A DNA stretch of 64,000 nt from positions 11,718,001 to 11,782,000 of the forward strand of contig NC_003279.8 of assembly GCF_000002985.6 (NCBI RefSeq). Reading direction: 5' to 3'. The translations under genes and the position numbers were made by a program. Positions 30,858 to 45,800 of this stretch are shown piece after piece. The stretch is from Caenorhabditis elegans (lineage: Eukaryota; Nematoda; Chromadorea; Rhabditida; Rhabditidae). Under the pieces are notes generated by a model that saw nothing but the letters and a program-made list of their open reading frames with translations, ran no database searches and was not told the origin of the DNA. The number at the start of each line of letters is the position of its first letter. Positions within the stretch are counted from its first letter, which is position 1.

Positions 30858-33800
30858 CTGAAACAAAATTTAAAATTATTTCTGGTTCTAAAGGGCTCAG
30901 AGAACTTCAGGCCAACTTCACAACAGTTCTTAGAAATTTGGAAATGAGGAGAGAATTGGATAGATGGAAAAAGAGAGAAAAATAGAGAGAAATAGAGAGA
31001 AGTTGCATTCCAGAAAACCGAGAAAAAAAAATGCAAACAACAACCATTCCCATTCAGAAAATCAAGATTTTTCATTCGGGTGGCTCCACAGCTGAGCCAC
31101 CCGAAAACAAAAATTTCTGCAAACTCACTGGAGTAGACGATCGTCGAGTTTGGAACATAATCTATAACCAGGGGGGTTTTCATAGAGGAGCGAGACCCAA
31201 ATATTCTAGGAGAAGATACCGTAACCCAGGGGATCCCAGGGAATCCCAGTTAAAAAAAAATAAACATCACTTACTGGATCCAATAATTCCATCGATGAAC
31301 ACCTGTCTTGGCACATTTCCAGTGTGAAGTCGATCGATTCGTCGGAACAAATCATTGACACGTGCCTTCGCGTGATCATTCCACTCCACATATCGCTCCT
31401 TCCAATCTTCCCACTTCCATCCTTCAAGCCTCTTCATCTCTTCCAGTAGTGCCTTTTGATTGTCCAGCGATGATTGAAGACCCATTGCATCCAACCAAAG
31501 CTTCTTCCATTCTGTCGAGAGCATCTCTGCAGCTGGATTCCTGGCTCCCTTCTTTGCAGATTTACAAGCGGCGTCTACCTCGGGTTGTTGCTCGCGGAGC
31601 TCCGAGTCGAGGTTAGCAAAGTCACAAATGTTCTGCTCCATGGTATCAAGATCCTGAGCCGGTGGCTGCTCAATCATCCGATTGAGCTCTTCTCTCTTCT
31701 GCGCAGCAAACTTGGCAAGCTTCTCAATCTGCTCATTCTGCTCCTTAGCCTTCTGCTCTTGCTCCAAAAGTGTAAACTCCCGCTCGTCAACCTTCTCCGA
31801 GACCTCCTTCCATCGTGCCTCAACGACTCGCATCCAATTCCGGAGAATCGGCTCAGCAGCCGGCTGACACTTTGAAAGAATCTCTTCTCCCTTCTTCAAG
31901 CATTCTTGATATCTTCCCTTGGCTTCATCCATCTCCTGCTTCACACCTTCCACCTCATCCAGACCTGAAGCCTTGAGCTTCTGCTCTTCAACCGCCAGCC
32001 AATCCAGCAGAGCATGCGTCTTTGCATCAAACTCTTCAGCTGCTTGTTCAGCCTCTTTGATACTATTTCCACGATGTCTTGCAGCCTCTTCTACTTGATT
32101 CCACTTCTCAACAAGTCGTTCTTTAGCCTGAGCTATCGAATCCTTCTCATCAACTCCTGAAGCCATCAGAGCATCTGCCTTCTTTACCACCGTCTTCACT
32201 CCATTTTCCTTCGTTTTTCTTTCAGCAGATCTTCTGGATTCTTCATCAACAAGTGCTCTAACTCCATCAATATCCGCAAATACAGGCTCATGCTCAGCTT
32301 TCTGATATCTCTCCAGCTCATCATCAACCCAAGATTCCAGATCATTCATCGACTCCTCAAATGCTCCACCTTCCAGAACTGCCTGCTCGGCTTCTCTCAG
32401 TCGATCTCTCAACTTCTTCAACATCTCAGCCCACTTCTTGCTCATCTTCTCGTTTGTCATCGAAATTTGTTTGTACTCCGACCGAGTTGCTCGCTCTGCA
32501 AGTCCGATTCCACGTTTTCTAGTCACATCGAACAGTGTCTGCTTGGCGGTCACATCTCGCTGAGCTTCCTTCACCTCCTCCAGCTTCGCCTTGAGCTTTT
32601 CCAGTGAGCTAGTGGTATTTGGTTCAGGAGCAATTTTCACAAGGACATCCGAGATGAAATGCTCCAAATCATGAAGCCCGTCTTGCCACGTGGCAACCTC
32701 ATCTCGAGTGACAGCCAGCTGCTTCGCACGTTCTGCAGTTCTTCCAGAGATCTTTTCAACGCGATGTTTCAGGGAAACAAGACGATTCTTGATCGGGATG
32801 GCATCCTTCTTCTCACAATAATACTGCATATGGACTCCTGATGCTTGATGTTTCGTCATTGCCATCTTTCGTCCAGCAACCTCTTCCATCCATGATTCGT
32901 GCTCGGCGAGCTGCTTTTCAATTACATCCGGGAGACGTGAGATCGATGGCTGATCGGTGAGCTTGCGTTCAGCGGCTGAAAAATGGTTCTTTTATTGTTT
33001 TTCAAACTAAAACCTATAAATTCTCTCTTACCAATAATCCAATCTTCCATATCATTCAACGCACTCTCAAGAGCAACCGCTTGCTCATAAGCCACCTGCA
33101 GCTTCTTCTCTCTATCAACGAGCAGCTCCTTCACCTTATTCCACTTCGTCTTCATTGCTCCGTGAGTCTTGGAAAGCCATGTGTCAGCGTCCTGGGGTTC
33201 TTCCTTCAAGTGTTGCTCAGTGGCATGAAGATGTGCTTCAAGTGGCGAAGCATTGTGCTCAACGTCGAGCTTCAGGGCCTTGAATTCGTCGAGCTGGAAT
33301 TCAGCAGTCTCCGGTAATCCTCCCGTTGGTTTAGTGGAAAGCAGAGCAGATTCAGTTTCTTCCAGCCATCTCTGCCATTTCTCGACTTCTCCTCCAACAT
33401 TTTCAGCCTCTTTTTTAGCGACTTCCATATCAAAAGCCAGTGATTCCAAGACTTTCTGAATATCCTCCCATTTCAAGTTCATAGATTTCAGAGAATCAGA
33501 AGTTTCAGCGTCCAGAGCTCCAGAAGTTTGGATGTACTTTTGAGCAGCACGATTCACAGCATTCACACTATCCTGATGAGCATGAATATCATTACTGAGC
33601 ACAACGAGTTTACATTGAGCAATTTCAATATCTCTCAAGTTCACCGCATTCTTCGGCGGAGCAATATCCTTCAAAGTGGCTCTCGTCTTATCCATCCAAG
33701 CCGTCAACTGAGCAATTGTGCTCGCCAGTTTTCCCATTTGGAGCATCAAATTCTCGAGCTTATGCTCTCGTTCGGCAAGTGCTGCATTCAATCGGCTCCA

Positions 33801-36800
33801 TCTAGTATTCAGGTCGGCGACTGGTTGTCTTACGGTAGCCGCCAGGTGCGGTGGAGCATCTGCAGCGAGCTGGAGAGCTGTAGCGACGACTTGCTCCTTG
33901 GCTACTCCTCTTTCGTGCACCTCGTCTTTGAATCTGTAAAATATGAAAAATTAAAGTTAAAATTAAAATTAAAATTTTGCGAATCCCCTTACGTGTGCAA
34001 CTCCTTCAATAATTGCTCAATCTCCGTCATGTGCTTGGCATGCTCTACGGGGCTCATCTTGAGAAGCTTCTGCTCTGCCATATCCAACCATTTGAGAAGT
34101 TCCTGAAGATCTCCATGGAATGTCATAGCCTCTTCCATCGCCGCAATCAAATCTCTCTTTTTCTCAGCGAAAAGTCCCGTAATCGTCGAGAATCCGCCAC
34201 GAACATTCGCCACTTGATTCTCAATCACAGCCTTCTCATCATCTGGAACATAGTCAGCAAGCTGTTTTCCAGCAATGCTCAGAGCTTCGATGCGTGGGCG
34301 AGCTCGCTCCATCTCGCTGGCAACTTGAGCCATAATCTCCTGCTGATCAGCCAACTGCTCCGGATGCCCAGTAGCGGGCTCCACAAGCTCAAGACGATTT
34401 CTCAAGTCATCAACAGCCTTCTGACACGAATCGAGCTCACTCCAAAAGTGCTTCGCCTTGTCTAGAACATCCTCCAAAAGAACTCCCCGATCAACAGCTT
34501 CTCGTTCAATTTCCTTCCATAACTTCTCGAGTCGATTGAGCTTGTTCTCAACATCCCCAGCAGCAGCATCACCTTCTGGAGCTGACGCAAGAAGTTCTGA
34601 AGCCGTCTGCTTGAGAGCATCATAGGCATTCTGCTTATCACGAAGACTCTCAACAATGGATCGATTCTCTGCAAGCCTCGATTCAAGAACACTCGGATCC
34701 GCAGATATTCCTTCATTCTCCCTGAGTCGATCAGCAGCTCCTTGAAGATTCGCCACCAATGTCTCAAGTCGTTCTCCGAATCCAATCGTCGCACCCATCA
34801 TATTATCAATTGCATGTCCACGTGCTCTTACCGCCTCCCGAACTTCTTCATATCCTTGCACAAGTTCTCCAGCAACTGATTCCAAAAGCGGAGCCTGATC
34901 TTCGGCAAGAACCTCGTGAAGAGATCCGACATCAGACTTGAATCCTTCGATAATCGGTCGATAAGCAGCCACCATTCGTGCCAACTCTTCATTGTGATCG
35001 TGCATTTCTCTGAGTTCCGCAGCAGGTGTCGCTGTCGTCACTGATGGAGAAGCTTGAAGTTCGGCATCCATCTGATCCAGCCACTTGTTGAGTTCATCAA
35101 ATTGTGATGTAAGCTGCTCCATCAATGCAAGAGCTCGTTCCAACGTCTCCGTCCGATCTGCACAAAGAGCCATCACTTCTTCAACCAACTCCTTTCCCTC
35201 GTCAACTGTGTCTGAGATCTTCTCATTCGCCTCATTTCCTTCCATTCCCAACTGCCGAGCAACCTTCTTCGCTTCTCCAGCAACATTTCTGAACTGAACC
35301 TTATTAGCACTGGCTTCTTCATTCGTGATTCTTTGATGTTTCAGCTGTGACTTGAGAACTTCCAAATCCAGCGATGGCGGTGCTCCTTCCAAAATTCGCT
35401 CTCTAGCCGCACTGAACCATTCAATAAGATACTGTAGATCGTCCAGAACAGCTCTCGATTGTTTCGATGCCATCTCAATTCTCTCAGCTCGCCGAGCAAC
35501 TCTATCCGCTACCGAGTTCACCAGCTTGTTCATGGCAATCGTGTTGGTCTGAAGCTCATCAGCCTTATCAGCAGAGCACAGAACTTGAAGCTGGTTGGAA
35601 AGAGCAGTAAGCTCGTCCACGGATGGGCGCATTTTTTGAGAAATATCTTCTTCGAGAAGGAAAATGAGTTCAGCCTGTGTCTCGGGATCCTCTTCATCAA
35701 TAGTTTGCAAATCACGATCCATATCCTCCAGAACTTGCATGACAGTATCAAATCCTTCATGGAATCCTTCCGATAATGGAATCGCCTTGGCAAGAAGTGC
35801 AATCTTCTCATCAGCAGATGTCATCAGATCAGCATATCGAAACTTCAAATCATCAAGCTTCTTCTGTGCAATCAGAGCTTCTTCTGGTTCTCCCTGGATC
35901 GCAAGCTGCTTCCCGACTTCAAAGATATTCGCCATCATTTCATCTCGATCCGCAATCGAAACAGCAATTTCCGCAAGAATATTTGTCTGCTCCACCAAAT
36001 CATCCGGCTCAATCGGCAGCTCATCGAGCTCGCCAAGCTTCACCTCAGTCTCTCCAACAAATTGAGTCATATCTTCAGCGTCCAGCGTAAAATCTTGAAT
36101 CTGTTGAAGGAACGACTCTAGCAGTGGTCTCATGTTGGTAATTCCTGCGTCAAGAGCTCTCGCTCGTGCTTCCAACTGGTTCACCTGTCCGCTAATGGAG
36201 TTGGCATCCTCAACACTAACCAGGGAGGCTAACATCGGAGCAATCTCCAAAACATCCTTAAGATCGTCGGATTTATGCTCGAGCTCATCTTGCAAGGCTT
36301 CCTGCTCTCCGATCATCTCCTCAGCCTTTTCAACAGTAATAGGTACTTTTGCAAGAGCCTGAAGTCGTTTATCAGCGCTTTGAAGCCAGGAATCCAGTGG
36401 AATCGTAACTTCTTGAAGACGTTCCGCAAGATCCACTGCATCCAGCAGCTTCCGTTGACGATCCACTGCCGAGTTGAGAAGATCCTTGTATCGATCTTCA
36501 ATCTGTGCATTCTTATTTCCAAGTGCCTTCTTCTCCTCATCACTGGAAGCTTCTGCGACAATCTTCTCAATCATGGCTTTGAATCCATCAACACTGGGCT
36601 TCTTATCCTCCACATGCTTCATCAGAACCTCATAATCATGGAGTTGAGCCTTGGCAACCTTTGCATCTGCAGATGGTTTCTTCCGATTCTCCATCATCTC
36701 CTCCGTCTCCTCCAGCCAATTAAGCAGCGCTCGATAGGCATCTTCAACCTTTCCCTGTTGCTGAACAGCCGCATCCACACTCATCTCCTTATCGGAAACC

Positions 36801-39800
36801 TTTCCAACAACATCCGAATACGCGTCTCCAACCTTTTTCAGCAAAGAATCCAGCTCTTTTGTATCAGATTCAGGCCCAGCAGTCTTTATCAGAAGCTTAC
36901 AGTCCGTGTTGAAAGCATCCATCTTCTCTCCAACAGGCTTCAGCGACTCTTTCAATTGTCGAACTTTTTCAGAGACTTGCTTCGGGTCCAAAAGCTGTGA
37001 CGGGGCTCCTTGGAGGGCTTCATCCTTGGCGATTGCTTCAAGAGCACCGACAATCTGATCGGCATCCGCGTGAAGCTTGTCAATCTCATCTTCCGTCTCG
37101 GTAATCTTCTTCTCGCGTTGGGCAAGGCGTTTTCCAGCACGGGCGGCGAGCTGAAATTTTTAAAAATTAGCATGTTATAAGGTTTTAGGATACAGGAACA
37201 TTTTTTGCAGCGCCCGACAATTTTTGGGTTTCGCGCCACACTAGGCCACGACATGAGGTCGCCTGGTCGGCAAGCTAGGAGTTTTTGCTAGGTGTAGGTG
37301 TAGGTAAAGCTAACCTCATAATAAAAAATGGGTAACAAGACGACAGGTACAGAAGTACCACTAAAATATGGAATATCCGAGGGAATCATTAGCCATAAGG
37401 GAGATGAAGCTGGTGGTGAGGGGGGGGGGGGGAAGAGTGGTGAAATCCACCCGCCTGGGGAGAGGGGTGTCCCGCCTTTCCTCTACCGAACAGCTGATTG
37501 TAATTGTTGTCTGTGAGAGTGTCTGCGTCTCTGTGCAGTGCTTACACTATTTCCACCAGCCGATATCAACTTGTTTTGACGAGTTTGATTCGAATCGAAC
37601 AATCACTTCGGTTTAACTGCGAAGCTAAGCTTCATCTAATGTGATTACACACATATCATCAATGTACATGACAAGTAATTTGGAAGAAATCATTAAAAAT
37701 TACATTTTTTACAAGACTTGAGATAATTTTACCAACAAAAAACCTCATTTTACTAAAATTTTGTGTAAATTTAGGCTAAAAATTTAATTTTTTTCGGCTT
37801 CAAGATTTGGTTTTCAAAATTGAAATTTCCGGCAAATCAGCAAGTTAACGGAATTCCAAATTTTCGGCAAATCGACAAACCGGCAAATTGCTGATTTGCC
37901 GGAAAAAAAAGCAATTGCCGTAAATTTTCGGCAAAAAACTTTTAAACAATCCTTCTAAACAATTCCGTCAAATTCATAATACGGCAAACGGCAAATCGGC
38001 AACTTTCCGAAAATGTAAAATTCCGGCAAATTGGTAAACCGGCTAATTGCCGATTTTCCAAATTTGTCGTCAAAAAATTAGCCGGACGGCAATTGCTGCC
38101 TACCGCTGTTCAATTCTCCATTTTCAGCTCAATTTTTGAACAAATTGGCACCATTTTAGGCTGTTAAAATAACTTTTTTTTTCTCAATTTTCACTCAAAA
38201 TAGAGCCTGGCACAAAGAGCACCCATTTTTCCGTGTTTTCAACCTCTCTGAGCCTATCAAATTACTTATCATGTCGTCAGTGTACGTGTGTGTAACCTTT
38301 AGCCACATTCCATTTGTTTGCAGAAAAAAACCCCAAACAAAAAATCTCTGACAAGAGGAGATTTTCTGTGTTCGTTTCTCTAGAGGTACTTGAAAAAAGC
38401 GGTAGTAATAAAAGTTTGATAGATAGTTTCTCATTAGAAAAAATATCAAGTTTGATGGAAAATTAGTCTTGGAGGGAAAGCTTAAAAGGTAGAGACTAGG
38501 AAAATGTTTAGAAATTTCATATTATATATAGTTCTACTAACTCCTTGGAGGCTTGATGTACCTGGATGTCAGGCCCAAAGTTCACGGATCTAAAAATCTC
38601 ACCTTGTTCAACTCATCGGTTGCCGCTCGATTCATCTCAAACACTGGCTGAGCAACGATTCCGGCTCCGAGAGCAGCTTCCCATTCAGCTCCGAGCTCCA
38701 ACATCTTTGTCTGAGCCGAACCCAAATCTCCTGCCAACTCGACGACTTCCTTCTTCTGCTTTTGAAGCTCATCGCGACTTCTCCCGATTGGATCCAAATC
38801 CGCAATTTCTGCGACCAAAGAGTTGATCTTTCCAGCAGCTTTTTGGCTTTCCGACTGAACACGATTTGCTTGCTCTCGTTTTTCTTCCAGGTGCACATTT
38901 TGCTCCTGTAGCGTGGCGAGGAGCCCATCGATTCCTGCTTGAAGCTCGGCGAGCTTAGTATCAACTGCTTGAGCATCTTCTGGGGTGGCGTCGATTTTGA
39001 TCTCATCACCGACGTTCTTGAGCTCACGGGAGTTTGAAGACCAAAAGTCATCGATTTTGTTGAGCTCTGAAACTTTTTTTGAATTTTGAACACCTCTATA
39101 GATAATCAAAATAAATAAAACTAACTGCTCTGAACTCTCTCGGCATTCAACAGGTCCTTCTCAATAGCATCCTGAATCTCGGCTTTCTGATTCTCAGTAA
39201 ATTGGGACACCTCGTCACAGAGTCGCTCAAATTTCTTAGCTAATCCTTGCTTCCGCTGTGCCAAATCTGCAGCCGTTCGAGCCTTCTTCGCCATTCCCTT
39301 CGCATCATCCGACAGTGTATCAGCGCGTCTTCTGAGCCGATTCGCATCGGGTCCTGGAGCACTTGACTCGATTCTATTCATCACAGCGTTAAGAGCATCA
39401 ACATCCGCCAGCCGTCTAGCCATCGTCAACTCCACAAGCTTCAGAGCATCACAAACTTCTGGATCGTGAGCCTTATCCGAAGCCAGTAGCTCATCGAGTT
39501 CAGCCTGATCTCCTTGAAGTCGCTGCTCGAGTGCTTGCACCTGATCGCCAAACTGTTTCACAAGATCTCCAGCCTTCGACACCAAATCCTTGCGATCTCT
39601 AGCTGCTCCGAGAGCTTTCGGCCATTTCTGATAGAGCAACTCCAGCTTCTTCTTGAGCTCCGCGTCTGGTTTCTTCTTGAGCTCCTCTGCAACTTTTGCT
39701 CTGATCAAAGAGACATCTCCCTCGTTTTCAATAAGCTTCTGGAATAGTTCTTCAGCTCGTTTCAGTTCATCCGCAAGTTTCAAAGATTCCGCAGCGATCG

Positions 39801-42800
39801 GTGCAGCCAGCTCAAGCTCATTTTCCGCCGAGTTGACTGTTCCGATGAGCTCGTCGAGCTTCTTCTCTAGCTCCAGGCCCTCATTCTGAGCGTTCAACGC
39901 CGCCTTCTTCACATTCTCAATCTTTCTCTCTAGTTCATCAGCCTTCTTCTGAGTTGTTTCCAGTTGCTCTTGAATTTCAGCTCGATTCGTCGCATCTACT
40001 TCGAGCTCTTCAGTAGCTTCCAGGATACCCTTCAGCTTCTCCAAAGCCTTATCGACGCCTCCGAATCTGGATTTCAAAGAGTCAAGGGTGGCAAGTTGAT
40101 CTCCAATGTCGTTGGATGACATGGCAGACGCCTTTTCAACATTCGATTCGAGCTCTCCGAGTTCTTTTCTGCAAAAATAATAATTTTGTGAATTTTCTAA
40201 GGATCTTTCGAGCTTCTCCTTACCTCAACTCCTTCTGAATATCCTTGAGCTCTTGTCCCAACTTCGCAGCCTCCTCCACCCTTCCAGCATTTTCATCCAA
40301 TCCACTTTCCAGCGAGTGCCATTTCCGGTTCAGCCTATCCATCTTCTTCATCAACTCCTCAACATTGGCTCCTCCATCAGCAATCAGCTCATTCGCCAGA
40401 GAGTTCACATGTTCCAGTGCAGACTTCTCCCCTTCCGTCTCCGCTTTCATCGACTGAATCTGTGCACGGTTTGCCTTGGCGACTCCGGGCTCCGTGCTCG
40501 GTGCTCCGATTCCTTCCAACATGTTCTTCTTGGCACCAATATATTTTTCCATCTGAGCACACTCGTTGAGTACCTGCTCAGCCTTATTGGCTCGGGATCT
40601 TACAGCATCGAATTGATCGGCCAAATCTTCCCACTCGTCAAGAAGCTTCTTCTCTCGTTGATTCATATCTTGGACCTCCTTCTCAACAGATGCTTCTCTT
40701 GCGAGCTCTCTAGCCGAGTGACGAGCATCATCCACACGTCGTTGCTCTTCTTTTCCAGTTTTATTCATTCTTTCCAAGTCCAAAAGTTGAGATTTCACTC
40801 CTTCTTTCGTAGCTGGAACTGGGAATCCTGTCGACAGCTGATCCTTCTGCTTCTCAATATATCCGAGCACAGCGGCTTCTGATTCAGCGAATGACGTGGC
40901 TTTCGAGTCGAGCTTGTTGATCTTATCTCCACGAGCCTTGAGCTCACTGGCTTGACGCTGAAGTCGTGCTCCAAGTTCTCCAACAGATTTTTGAGCACTT
41001 CCAGTCTTTGATGGATCTTCTGCAGTGACTTTCTGCGCAATCGCCTCAACATCATCAAGAATTGCATTTCCTTCAGAGTGCTTATCGACGAGATCTTGAG
41101 TTTGCCGGCGTTGCTCGGCGAGCTTCTCCTTATCAATTGATACTTTCTCCAATCCTTTCAACTCATCATCAAATGCTCCAATAAATGAGCTCAACTTGTT
41201 CTTTGCACCATCAAACTCTGCATCCAACGATTCCAACTCCGCGAGCTTTCCCATTCGAGCATCAAGCTCCTGAGCACACGAATCAACTCGTTTCCTGAGA
41301 TCCTTGCTCTTCTGGATAACTGGCTCGGTTCGGGTGACATTTGGAATGTTGCACAAGTTATTGGTGATCCTCTCAAGGTTGTCCGCCTGATCTTGGAGAG
41401 CTTCAACTTCCGATTGAGCCTCTGGCAGGCGAGCAGATCGAATCTTGGCTCCAGCAGAATCCACGGCTCTGGAGAGAGTTTCACCTTCCGAATTGACAGT
41501 TTGAAGTCCATTGATCGCATCGAAAATGTTGTCTCGAAGACCTTTGAGATCAGAATTGCTCCGTTTGAGCTTCATCTTACACTCCTGAAGTTCGGCGAGG
41601 GAAGCGTGGTCTCCAACATCTGCAGCCTTCTTCTCGAGCTCTTCAATCAGAGCCAAGCGATTTTCAATCTCTCCGTGAAGAACCTGAAATGGAAAAATGT
41701 GATTATGACTTCAGAAAAAATAAGACTCCTACCTGCTCGTCCTTTCTAGCCTCATGAAGATCCAGCTCGGTGAGCGGCAGCTGCACCGGTTGCCGAGTCC
41801 GTTGAGCAGTTTGCTCACTCCATTGCCTCAAGTTCTCCACCGCCTGCTTCACTCCTTCAGCTTCAGCCTTTCGGGATGCCGCCTCCATCATATTCTGCGA
41901 TAGCCGATCAATCACTTTCTGATGCTTCCCTCTTCTCAAGTTGGCTAGTTCCTCGTGCCGAGCTCTGACATCATTCGCGACATTCGTTCCTTCAAGAGCC
42001 GTCAGAAGTCTCCTCGACGCCTGCTCAGCATCATCAAGCTGTGAAGATCCACCTGCAGCCATTCGATTCAGCTCCTCGATCCTTTGAATCCGATCCTCGT
42101 CTCTCTGAAATCTAGGGTCTTGGTCTACATCCTCCACATCATTCTGGAGCATTTGAAGCCACTCATCTGCTCGTCGGGCTTGCTCAGAATGCTCATCATT
42201 CATTGCATGAAGACGATTTTGGAACGAAATAAGATCCTGACACTGACGAAGAAGTTGCATGTAGTCATCTTCAACTCGTCGCCTCGTCTCGTAAACCTCG
42301 TCCACCGAAATTCCAACATCATCCGTCGATCCACTGGCTCTCACGTCATCCCGCATCGCAGAAATCTCCTGCTCAATCTTGAGCACCGATGCTCCAATCG
42401 TCTTGAGCCGCGACTCTTCTCGAATAACTTCATCCATCAGAGATTTGGCTTCAAATCGAGCTTCATCAATTCTCATCGGGTCTCCCGACTTGTGACGAAT
42501 GTCTCCAGCAAGACGTGTTCTATCAGTCATCCATGATTGCATTGATGACGTCACTGATGAGAACTCAATGAGCAAGGCGGAGAGGATGTTGAGTCTGAAA
42601 ATAGGGAATAAAATTTTGGAAATCTGGTATCAAATAAAAGTTGTTAGGAGTAGCGTAAATTATCGGCAAACAACTCACATTTTGCCCACTTTTCCGCGTA
42701 TATTTTATATAAACTGGACGTTCTCGGTTGAAAATTGGAAAACTATGGTATTTTCAGCTTAAATCAATGAAAAATTCACATGTTCAGCTTGAAACTAGTG

Positions 42801-45800
42801 AAAAATTGGCCGAAAATTAGAGTATAAATCACATTTTCAGCCCATAAATTTGTGAGAAATTCAAAATTTTTGACTGAAAAATGCTAAGAAATGTACAATT
42901 TTACTAGTAAACTATCCAAATTTCCGTTTCCAAATTTCTAGCAAAAAATCCAGTTTTAGGAAAAACTAGACTAAAATTAGTGGAAAATTCTCATTTTTGA
43001 CCTAAAAGTGCTATGAAAAATACGCAGTTTCTGTGAAAAATACGCAGTTTTTTTTTTTTGATTTCGATACATTTTCAGTCTATAAGTGCACAAAAATTAT
43101 TGAATTTGTGCAAATTTAGACTGAAAATGTAACAAAATCAACCGAAAAAATGTACCAAAACGGGCAATAATATCAAAACAAGAAGAACATAAATAGAAAC
43201 ACCCGAATACCTACTGTTACCATATTATCTATTCACGGCAATCTACACCCTCTACACACTTAATATTATGAGTATGTGTATTTCATCTCTCTCACACTCA
43301 TTCACACTCCCAAAACTATCCAAAAATCAGGAGAAACGGGACGGAAAATACATCGATAGGGGCAATAGCAGAGCGTTCAAATTTGCATATAAATCTACAT
43401 TTTCCCATACATTATTTGATAGTTTTGGTTATTGTCGGGGAAAGGTGGCATGTGATTTTGGCTGTCAAGGGGAGCTGGGGTTACTGTATAAGAATTGCTA
43501 GAGCATTGATTAGTTTTCGCAAAGGAAAAACTAATAGTAAACTGAAAGGTAAGAACTAAGGAAATTGTTAGAGGCGTAGTATTTCCCAGATTCTTTGCTT
43601 ATTTTTGCTCAAAGACAATCAACTTTTTATGAAAAAATGCAGGTCACGTGGTGTCAGAGTGTTTCATCTCGGTTTGATCTACGTAGATCTACAAAAAATG
43701 CGGGAGTTCAGATTGATTTCACATGTGCTGACGGCTAAAAAGGCCCGCATTTTTTGTAGATCAAGCCGTGATGGGGCGCCTTTACACCACGTTTCGGGCA
43801 ACTATCAGGCAAAAATTACCTCGTGTGAATACCCTCGACAGTCCTCAAAACCGTATCATATTCATCGGCAAGTTGCCGTCTCATCTCTCTCAACGCACTA
43901 TACTGCTCCGGTGTCAACGAGTCGCCTTCTTCTGTGCAAAGCCGATCAATCTCATCCAGCCGTTCCTTGATTCGGTCACGCCACGAGTCGAGCGACTGCT
44001 TCACGTTCTGAAATGGGCTCAATTGAAATACAAATTATCGAATTTTCAGAATCTTATAAAGTTTCCAGGTCCCATTTTTCAAAAAAAAAACAACTCTACC
44101 TGAACATTCTTCGTCGCCGCATCAATTGACTCTGGATTCGAGTTGAACGTGAGATGCGTCGTAAAGATCTCCTGTCGGAACCTCGTCAAGTCCGTCATCA
44201 TGCCAGACACCTCAGCTTCACGGAACGATACCACTTGAGTCACATTTTCCTAAAATACAGGGGGTTTGATGATTTTGAATAGTCGCTACTCAGTCAAATA
44301 TCTGTAGAATGTGAAAAGGATGAAAAATTCAGTAAATTTGTGGAAAATTCGATAGAGAAAAGTCAAATTGTCAATTGTAATTGTTCTAAAAAATCAATTT
44401 TGCTTAAAATTAAATTTTTAAGCACATTTAGAAATGTACAAATTTTAGTTTGTTTGTTGAAACTCGGTCTAAAATTTAAATTTTCAAACTAAAACTAGTG
44501 AAAACATAACACTATGGCTGTAAAACTGGTAAAAAATGCACTTTTTAAATGAAAAATTGATGAAAATTTCAGATTTTCAGACACAAAATATGCACTTTTT
44601 TTTATCAGAAAATTGGGAAAAACTCTAATTTTTAGTATAAATTTAATGAGAATTTCCTATTTTCAGGCAATTTACTTGTGGAAAATGGAAAATTCTTGGA
44701 ATTTCATATTTTTAGACCAAATTAGGTGTAAAAAGTCAGATTTTCAGTTGAAATCCAATGGAAGTCATAAAGAACTTCATACGAAACTTGATGGAAGCCT
44801 AAAAGCTGGAAGTGCTCATTTTCAAGTAAAAATTGGATGCAGATTCCACAAATTTTGCTGAATTTCTATCAAAAAATGCACGTTTTCAGACAATTTTTCT
44901 TTGAAAATTACAAATTTTAAGTGAAAAATTGTGAAAAATTCACACTTTCGGTCAATTTTTTGCCGCAAAAAAAAGCAAAATTTTCAAGTAAAATTCAATG
45001 AGAATTTCACACAATTTGCTGAGAACGTACATTTTTTTCTGAAAATCATTACTTATATATAAAAAAATACATGAGGGATGTTACAATTGTAGTTTGTAGT
45101 CTGTGACGTCACACTTGCAAGGTGTTTCCGGCTGTTGAAGGGATTGTGGGTTGGGGTTAGTGGTGGAATATGGTCGGGGTACTGTAGTAGTACTGTAGTA
45201 GTACTGTAGGAGTACTGTAGGATTACTGTATTTTTGAAAAAAATTGGCTTTTCGTCTTTTGAAGTGATATTGGTTTGAGGTTAGTGGTGGGATATGGTTG
45301 GGGTACTGTAGTTGTACTGTAGAGGTACTGTAGGAGTACTGTAGGATTACTGTAGTTTGGGAAAAATTGACTTTTCGTCTATTGAACGGATATTGGAAAC
45401 TTTGAGAAAATTCCGGAATGCTCCAGAACCTTCTGGAAAATTCGAGAAAAGTCTGTAATGTTCCAGAACTTTCTAGAAAAATCGGGAAAATTCTCGAATG
45501 TTCCAGAATTTTCTAGAAAATTCGAGAAAAGTCTGGAATGTTCAATTCCCTGAAAAAATTTAAGAAACTTCTGCGAAGTTCTAGAACCTTTCAAGTTTTG
45601 ATACTCCTAGAATATTCTTAAGTTTTAAGAATTAAAAAAAACCAGAAATTGTTATAGATAATTTCCAAAAACGCTCGCCAAAAACTTTCGGAAAGGACCG
45701 GAAAAAGTCTCATAAAAGTTCCAGGAAACTTGAGGTTTTAAAATTGTAATTGCTTAAAATTAAGTATATAATATTTATGTTGCTCGAAAACTTCCGGAAA

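Noticed and set aside
33528..36991. Many plus-strand ORFs of 60-240 codons opposite the vab-10 rod exons
   Set aside because: Antisense shadows caused by codon bias of long Glu/Lys/Leu-rich exons; the minus-strand frame has spectrin repeats and correct splice phases.
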